A DNA stretch of 64,000 nt from Lachnospiraceae bacterium (GTDB lineage: Bacteria; Bacillota; Clostridia; Lachnospirales; Lachnospiraceae), in NCBI GenBank assembly GCA_028693165.1, contig JAQUVX010000015.1:1-64000 (forward strand). The letters are read 5' to 3'. Below are positions 58,952 through 64,000 of the stretch, piece after piece. Made by a program: the position numbers and the translations under genes. The notes below the pieces were generated by a model, which did not search any database, had not been told where the DNA came from, and saw only the letters and a program-made list of their open reading frames with translations. Numbering within the stretch: position 1 is the first letter of the stretch; every line of letters begins with the position of its first letter.

Positions 58952-60365
58952 TAAACCGCAAAAGCAGATAGAAATAGAAGGTGTGAAGGAGAAAAGAAGA
59001 CAATATATTCTAACAGCACCTCTGCTTCCGCTTCTGCTTAAAATGGCACTCCCGACAATGATCGGAATGATGGTTTCCCTGATTTATAATCTGACAGATA
59101 CCTTCTGAATTGGTCGATTGAATGACAAGAGTATGACAGCAGCCATTGGTATTGTATTTGCCTTTGTTTCCTTTATACAGGCGATGGGGTTCTGGTTTGG
59201 CTACGGCAGCGGCAATACCATGTTACGACTTCTGGGAGCAGGAGAGGAAAAGGAGGCCCGAATTATAGCAAGTGATGGTGTTGTGCTGTCACTTGCGGCA
59301 GGCGTGGTTATTATGCTTGCCTCTCTTGTACTGCTTAACCCTTTAGTAGTTTTCCTGGGAGGAAAAGCTTCTCCTGCCTTATTTACTTATACCAGAGACT
59401 ACCTGCAAATTATGCTGTATACCGTTCCCTTTTCCCTTTTATCAACGACTGTTTATAATCAGCTCAGACTATGTGGAAATGTGAAGGATGCCATGATTGG
59501 GCTGCTTGTTGGAATGCTTGGGAATATTCTGTTAGATCCTGTTTTTGTATTAGGATTGGGTATGGGTATTTGTGGAGCTGGAATTGCCACCTTGATCGGC
59601 AATGTTCTCAGCTGCTTTTGTGTAGTTATGATGTCATACAGACATGGAAATATCCCGGCAGGACTTCGTGGATTTCAATTCACGGGCGAAAGAATGTATC
59701 ATATATTAGCAGGAGGTGCCCCTAATTTCTCCAGACAGGGAATTACCGGCGTGGCATCTGTACTGTTAAATCAGGCAGCCGCACCTTATGGAGAAACCCT
59801 GCTTGCAGGCCTTACCGTATCCACCAGAGTAGCCGCACTGGGATATATGCTGATGATTGGATTTGGACAAGGATTTCAGCCAATCTGTGCCATGAATTAT
59901 GGGGCAGGGCAATATGAACGGGTGAAAAAAGCATTATGGCTGACAGGTGGAATAGGAACCGGATTTTTAATTATCGCTACAATGCTGATTTCAGTCTATG
60001 CAGTACCGCTTTCGGGCCTATTATCACAAAATTCTGATGTTGTGGAAATTGCTGTCAAGCTTGTCAGATATCAATGCATCTCATTTCCCTTCTTGGGTAT
60101 TTATGCACTGTCCAGCACGTTCTTACAGAACATAGGCAGATATTTCAGCGCACTTTTTGTATCCGTTGCAAGGCAGGGAATCTTTTATATCCCCCTGCTG
60201 TTTATCCTTCCGGCACTTCTGGGTGAGAGGGGAATCTATATTCTTCAGCCGATATCTGACCTGCTCTCTGTAATATTATCAGTTGGAGTTGTAGCAGCTT
60301 TGTGGAAAAGAAGCTTCAGCGTTTCATTATCCATGGGACGATGCCGCAATACTTTGCTCCCCTGA
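58944..60365 (+). pseudogene. MATE-family transporter interrupted by an in-frame TGA
   Basis: One reading frame of 473 codons, from TTG 58944 (GGGGGAGGT ribosome site, 8-base overlap with the Rph-like gene) to 60365, encodes a MATE protein. TGA at 59106-59108 interrupts it after NLTDTF; the next residues are IGRLNDKSMTAAIG, the normal continuation of helix 1 in this family, where TGG (Trp) is expected. All other parts, including FGQGFQPICAMNYGAG, are intact. A single G-to-A change explains it. Either the transporter is dead in this strain, or it is a base-call error. Readthrough is less likely. Confidence 0.85.
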
Positions 60366-60474
60366 ATAAATAATAGATAGGTACAGCACTTATAAATAAG
60401 CGCGGGGGCGTATGTAATCAGGAACAGGCTCTATCCCACGCATATTTAAAGTAATTGTTAGCTCGGTTTTAATC

Positions 60475-60553
60475 GACTCGGTTTCATCCGAACTAATATT
60501 TACTTTTTTGCGACACAATGCTATAATGAGTTTAACTCGATATGAACCGAGTC
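60475..60553 (+). promoter_or_regulatory. Promoter of the ATPase gene flanked by inverted repeats
   Basis: A -35 TTTACT (60499-60504) and -10 TATAAT (60522-60527), 17 bp apart, lie between GACTCGGTTTCAT (60475-60487) and ATGAACCGAGTC (60542-60553), near-perfect inverse complements. A further CTCGGTTT copy is at 60462-60469. This looks like a repressor site for looping or cooperative binding on both sides of the promoter. Confidence 0.65.
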
Positions 60554-60570
60554 GGAAAGGACCGAATGAC

Positions 60571-61962
60571 ATGAAATTCTTTGGACGTGAAAAACAGTTA
60601 GCCCAAATTGAACATGAAATGAAATCTGCTCAAATGCGAATGGCACTCATTTATGGCCGAAGACGAGTTGGCAAAAGTGAGCTGGTGAAGCAGGCACTGC
60701 GAAGAGTAGAAGAGAAGAGTATCTACTATGAATGTAAGCAGGTAACCGAAGCAAGCAACACAGCAAGTCTTTGTGATGTAATCTCCGAAACATTGAAGCT
60801 TCCAAAACTTGGTTACACGAAGCTGGAAGAAATTCTGGATTATATATTCCAGTTATCCAGGGAAGAAAAAATGGTTCTTGTTCTGGATGAATACCCCTAT
60901 TTAAGAGAAAACATCCGAGGGCTGGACAGCATTCTGCAGGCACTGGTAGATAAGTACCGAGACACTTCAAAGCTGACCTTTATTATTTTGGGATCCTATG
61001 TTGATATCATGCGGTCACTGCTTGAGCACGCCAATCCCTTATTCGGCCGTGTAGATCTTGTGATTGATCTAAAACAGATGGACTACTTTGAATCTGCACA
61101 GTTTTATCCGGATTTCTCTCCAGAAGATAAAGTTCGACTCTATTCTGTTTTCGGCGGGATTCCCTATTTCAATCGCCTGATTGACAGCAATAAGACCGTG
61201 AAGGAAAATATTATAGATTTGATTGCATCTCCCGGCGCAAGACTTGAGAATGAAGTATCCATGTATCTGAATGCAGAGATTTCCAAAATCACAAATGCAA
61301 ATGAAGTATTTGAGGCATTGGCCAAAGGATACTCCAAATACAGCGACCTTCTTTCCCAATCGCATGTGTCAAGTGGACCTACTCTTGTTGATGTTCTGGA
61401 TAAGCTGATGAGGATGGAAGTAGTAGTAAAAACAGCACCCGTGAATGATGAAAATAACAAGAAAAAAGCCGGCTATTATATATGTGATAACCTTTCTATG
61501 TTTTATTACCGTTATATTTTCAGATATTCCTCTCAGTTGAAAATTATGGACTCCGAAATTTTCTATAAAAAATATATCAATCAGGACTTTGAGGAATATT
61601 TTGTACCACATCAGTTTGAGGATATCTGCAGGCAGTATCTGATCCGTGAAAACAGGCGTGGAAATATCGATCCTGTATTTGAGAAAATAGGAAAATATTA
61701 CTATGATGATCCGATCAATCATACGAATGGGGAATTTGATATCGTCACAGAGGACGAAAACGGATATATTTTTTTTGAAGTGAAGTTCAGAAAGAATCCT
61801 GTGACAGACAAAATGATTGATGAAGAAGTGGCACAGGTTCTTCAGACCGGTCTAATATGTTACAAATATGTTTTTATTTCTCGTTCCGGATTTGAAGGAG
61901 CAGAAACAGACCGTGTAAAACACATCAATTTGGAAGAACTTTATTTAAGAGAGTGTGTGTGA
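60571..61962 (+). CDS. ATPase-nuclease of the archaeal-ATPase/DUF234 type
   Basis: A 463-residue protein. The N-terminal STAND-like ATPase has the FFGREKQLAQIE opening, Walker A GRRRVGKS at 29-36 and Walker B-like VLVLDEYPYL near 103-112. A winged-helix segment follows (about 240-310). The C-terminal DUF234 region contains a PD-(D/E)xK-like pattern, GEFDIV then YIFFEVKFRK. Such proteins are frequent in bacteria and archaea, often near mobile DNA, with unclear function; defence or toxin-like roles have been suggested. ATG 60571 begins the conserved domain; an in-frame ATG upstream lies inside the promoter region. Confidence 0.85.
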   Translation: MKFFGREKQLAQIEHEMKSAQMRMALIYGRRRVGKSELVKQALRRVEEKSIYYECKQVTEASNTASLCDVISETLKLPKLGYTKLEEILDYIFQLSREEKMVLVLDEYPYLRENIRGLDSILQALVDKYRDTSKLTFIILGSYVDIMRSLLEHANPLFGRVDLVIDLKQMDYFESAQFYPDFSPEDKVRLYSVFGGIPYFNRLIDSNKTVKENIIDLIASPGARLENEVSMYLNAEISKITNANEVFEALAKGYSKYSDLLSQSHVSSGPTLVDVLDKLMRMEVVVKTAPVNDENNKKKAGYYICDNLSMFYYRYIFRYSSQLKIMDSEIFYKKYINQDFEEYFVPHQFEDICRQYLIRENRRGNIDPVFEKIGKYYYDDPINHTNGEFDIVTEDENGYIFFEVKFRKNPVTDKMIDEEVAQVLQTGLICYKYVFISRSGFEGAETDRVKHINLEELYLRECV

Positions 61963-61970
61963 TGGCACAC

Positions 61971-62012
61971 CCATATTATTTCGCTAAATACTAATTTAAC
62001 GAAATAATATGG
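61971..62012. repeat. 13-bp perfect inverted repeat after the ATPase gene
   Basis: CCATATTATTTCG (61971-61983) and CGAAATAATATGG (62000-62012), with an inner TAAAT/ATTTA pairing. It starts 8 bases after the gene, so a terminator role is likely, but there is no T run; it could be a small mobile-repeat scar. Confidence 0.6.
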
Positions 62013-62073
62013 ATTGTTCTAAGACAAGCTCAATAGGCTTTTTGTTTCAATTTTGAAATCCACTTGTTATAAT

Positions 62074-62232
62074 ATGGAAAAAGCAGGATATACTGTTCAT
62101 GTATTGCCTGACTGTATTACCAGTTACGACAAAAGTAAGTTTCCGCATTTCGAACCACACCAAAGTTGTTCTGGTGCCTATCCTCTTTTCCATATAGACG
62201 GTACTTCCAGAAGTGACTCAAAACAATTGTGA
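62074..62232 (+). pseudogene. Possible remnant of an isochorismatase-family hydrolase
   Basis: A 52-codon frame whose first 24 codons, starting MEKAGYTVHVLPDCITSYDK, resemble the C-terminal helix-strand of cysteine hydrolases of the isochorismatase family. The similarity then stops and the frame runs into unrelated sequence. It is weak evidence, given only as a hint that this 768-bp gene-poor space is decayed coding DNA. Confidence 0.3.
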
Positions 62233-62730
62233 GCAGTCACGTTCTTCGTTTTTATGAGAACATAGCCGCTCTTTTTTGCTTTCTAGGAAAGTCCATGTTG
62301 GTTTCATATTGTTAAGAAATTTTCTGTAGGACTTGTATTTATGAAGAAAATCTGGTTCTCAAAGGTGGTATGCTTCTATATGAAGGCTTGCCCAACGGAT
62401 TCATTAGAAGCATAGGAAGTAATTAATTAGAACCAAAACAACTGAAATTGTGAAAAAATAGTCAAAATACATAAAGAAAAACGAAAAAAGAACGTAATTA
62501 TAGCAAAAATATATAATAAAACCTTGCATAATGAATTTCCATGTGTTAATATAACAACAACGGAAAACAAAATAAGAAAATAATTGCTTTAGAGAATAGA
62601 GAGTAGAGCAGGGACGAAGGCAGGCATAATTTGCTTGCCGATATACGGACTTGATCTACTTTTTTCATTGTCTAAAAGCACTTATGGGAGTTTCTGGAAA
62701 ATATGCTTTTTGAAAGGGAAGGGTAGACGA
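62233..62730 (+). promoter_or_regulatory. Leader region of the TRAP transporter operon
   Basis: No gene is visible. TTGCAT (62524-62529) and TAATAT (62547-62552), 17 bp apart, are a weak promoter. GGCAGGCA (62619-62626) and TGCTTGCC (62632-62639) form an inverted repeat with one mismatch, about 90 bp before the DctP start, a good place for a repressor or activator site. The segment is AT-rich up to about 62600. Confidence 0.45.
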
Positions 62731-63837
62731 ATGAGAAAATTGAAAAAAGTAGTTAGCCTGGCAACAACAGTAACCATGTGTGCAGCATTACTTGCAGGAT
62801 GTGGGGGATCATCAAAGCCTGCCGAGACAGCAGCACCGGCAGCAGGAGCTAAGACGGAAGCAGCATCCGCAGATACAGCGGCAGCAGGAGCCGCAGATGA
62901 TGATTTTCAGATGACAATCAAGTTCTCAAACGTATTTCAGCCGGCAGAGTGGAACTATAAAGCAAGTGAGAAGCTGGCAGAGATGGTGAAGGAGAGAACG
63001 GAAGGACACATTATCCTTGAGTATTACGGACAGAACCAGTTGGACTGCTATGCAGAATCTGTAGAGCAGGCACACAACGGAGCAGTTTGGATGGGACTTG
63101 AGGAGCCATCGTATTTTGCTGATTACATTGGCGATTACAATGTGCTTGTAGGACCGATGCTTTATGCTTCCAATGAAGAGTACAATGCAGTCATGGATAC
63201 CGATATTGTTAAGAACCTGAATGCACGCCTGGCAGCAGAGAATAACATCCACATTCTGGACACGCACTATTCCTTTGGTTTCCGTAATGTATGTACGAAC
63301 AAAGTGGTAGAGAAACCAGCAGACTTAAGCGGACAGATGCTTCGTTCCACAGAGTCTCCATTATTCATACAGACCATCACCTGCCTGGGTGCAACACCTT
63401 CACCTATGAGCTTTACGGAGTGTATCTCCGCTATGTCCAGTGGAGTTGTGAACGGATTTGAGGGATCTACATCTACCTTAAAGGATACCGGTGCTTACGA
63501 ATATACAAAGAACGTAGCAAGAACAAGTCATTTCATCGCAACACGCTGGTTATTTATGGCAGAGGATGTTTATCAGTCAATTCCTGAAAAGTGGAGAACC
63601 ATCCTTGACGAGTGCTGCGTAGAAGCAGGCATTTGGGAGCAGGAAAATGCACAGAATGACGAAGCGGACATGATTAAATTCCTGGAAGAAAAAGGCGTTA
63701 CATGGAATGATGTTGATACGGCAGCATTTACAGAGGCCTGTGCACCTGTATATGACTGGATTGTTGAAGAGTACAAAGCTGATCCGACTCTTTATCCGAC
63801 ATTAGTGGAATTCTTAACCGAGTACCGTAAAAAATAA
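62731..63837 (+). CDS. TRAP transporter substrate-binding lipoprotein (DctP type)
   Basis: A 368-residue solute-binding protein of a tripartite ATP-independent transporter. Signal peptide with lipobox LAGC (lipidated Cys24), then an alanine/threonine-rich spacer (25-60) and a DctP domain with IKFSNVFQP, RTEGHIILEYYGQNQL, and the key arginine segment SGQMLRSTESPL, which normally holds a carboxylate. It delivers an organic acid, such as a C4-dicarboxylate or sialic-acid-like ligand, to the membrane permease. ATG 62731 begins the signal peptide and has GGGAAGGG 9-14 bases upstream; an in-frame ATG about 96 bases earlier has no signal peptide. Confidence 0.92.
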   Translation: MRKLKKVVSLATTVTMCAALLAGCGGSSKPAETAAPAAGAKTEAASADTAAAGAADDDFQMTIKFSNVFQPAEWNYKASEKLAEMVKERTEGHIILEYYGQNQLDCYAESVEQAHNGAVWMGLEEPSYFADYIGDYNVLVGPMLYASNEEYNAVMDTDIVKNLNARLAAENNIHILDTHYSFGFRNVCTNKVVEKPADLSGQMLRSTESPLFIQTITCLGATPSPMSFTECISAMSSGVVNGFEGSTSTLKDTGAYEYTKNVARTSHFIATRWLFMAEDVYQSIPEKWRTILDECCVEAGIWEQENAQNDEADMIKFLEEKGVTWNDVDTAAFTEACAPVYDWIVEEYKADPTLYPTLVEFLTEYRKK

Positions 63838-63873
63838 AACGATGTCATAAGTGTTTACCATCGGCGATAACGA

Positions 63874-63914
63874 TAACAGGCTGTCTGAATTTAAGTTGCT
63901 CAGGCAGCCTGTTA
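63874..63914 (+). promoter_or_regulatory. Stem-loop between dctP and dctQ
   Basis: TAACAGGCTGTCTGA (63874-63888) pairs with TCAGGCAGCCTGTTA (63899-63913), one mismatch. No T run follows, and the permease gene begins 44 bases later. Such loops usually raise the relative amount of the binding-protein message. Confidence 0.65.
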
Positions 63915-63957
63915 TAAACGATGGAGGCAACCCTGCTTATGATATGAGGAGGCAAAC

Positions 63958-64000
63958 ATGGGGGAAAAAAAGAAAATTTCCTTAAAGACGATTTTGTTGA
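63958..64000 (+). CDS. TRAP transporter small permease (DctQ type), partial
   Basis: Start of a gene cut by the window edge. ATG 63958 follows GAGGAGGC; the first codons read MGEKKKISLKTILL, a short basic tail before a membrane helix, as in DctQ-type subunits. The assignment rests mainly on position after the DctP gene. Confidence 0.6.
   Translation, partial: MGEKKKISLKTILL

Overview
The window is a stretch of a Bacillota chromosome, most likely an anaerobic gut clostridium of the Lachnospiraceae type. The evidence is strong AGGAGG-type ribosome sites, frequent TTG/GTG starts, Tn1549/CTn-type transfer genes whose known relatives live in gut Clostridia, and a more AT-rich host part. About 55 kb is an integrative conjugative element (ICE). 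The last 8.5 kb is chromosome or older mobile debris. I see no rRNA genes and no CRISPR array; the only tRNA-like sequence is a 3' remnant at the right end of the ICE.

Layout of the ICE (about 127-55469). The left end has a 157-bp repeat, an iteron cluster and parA/parB. A replication-initiator-like winged-helix gene and small accessory genes follow. Next comes a type IV secretion operon: PcfB, VirD4 coupling ATPase, two Maff2 proteins, VirB6/TrbL-like, PrgI, VirB4, an NlpC/P60 cell-wall hydrolase, DUF4315 and DUF4366. Then come topoisomerase III, an ArdC-like/YodL/DUF4316 protein, a TTRAP-like protein, a 2451-residue methylase-helicase (with tnpV overprinted inside it), a DUF3848/3849 protein and MobC. 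A MOBP-type relaxase lies after a small cargo island. The int module at the right has a sigma-like protein, a predicted structured RNA, a PemK/MazF toxin, three excisionase-like genes and a tyrosine integrase.

Cargo has been inserted in several places: (a) a C45-type amide hydrolase with its AraC regulator (17.2-19.2 kb); (b) an XRE/SLOG pair between 15-bp repeats (31-32.1 kb), followed by backbone CD1845 and an AlbA/HATPase protein; (c) a three-recombinase (RIT-type) transposon with mirror-symmetric ends (35902-39468), sitting just after the relaxase; (d) a metal/siderophore transport cassette (40-50.2 kb) of AraC, two ABC half-transporters, a MATE exporter, an ECF importer and a DtxR regulator, with wreckage of a second copy. 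No siderophore synthesis gene is present, so (d) looks like uptake of ligands made by others.

Right flank: a tRNA 3' end and a second copy of the ICE's left-end repeat, then TetR, a rifampin-phosphotransferase-like enzyme, a MATE gene broken by one TGA codon, an ATPase-nuclease of the DUF234 type, non-coding debris and the start of a TRAP transporter operon.

The best candidates for something new are the nested-helix RNA at 51761-52016, the mirror-symmetric RIT ends, the tnpV overprint, and the run of intrinsic terminators placed between genes of the transfer operon. All coordinates and motifs were read by eye; no searches or folding programs were run.
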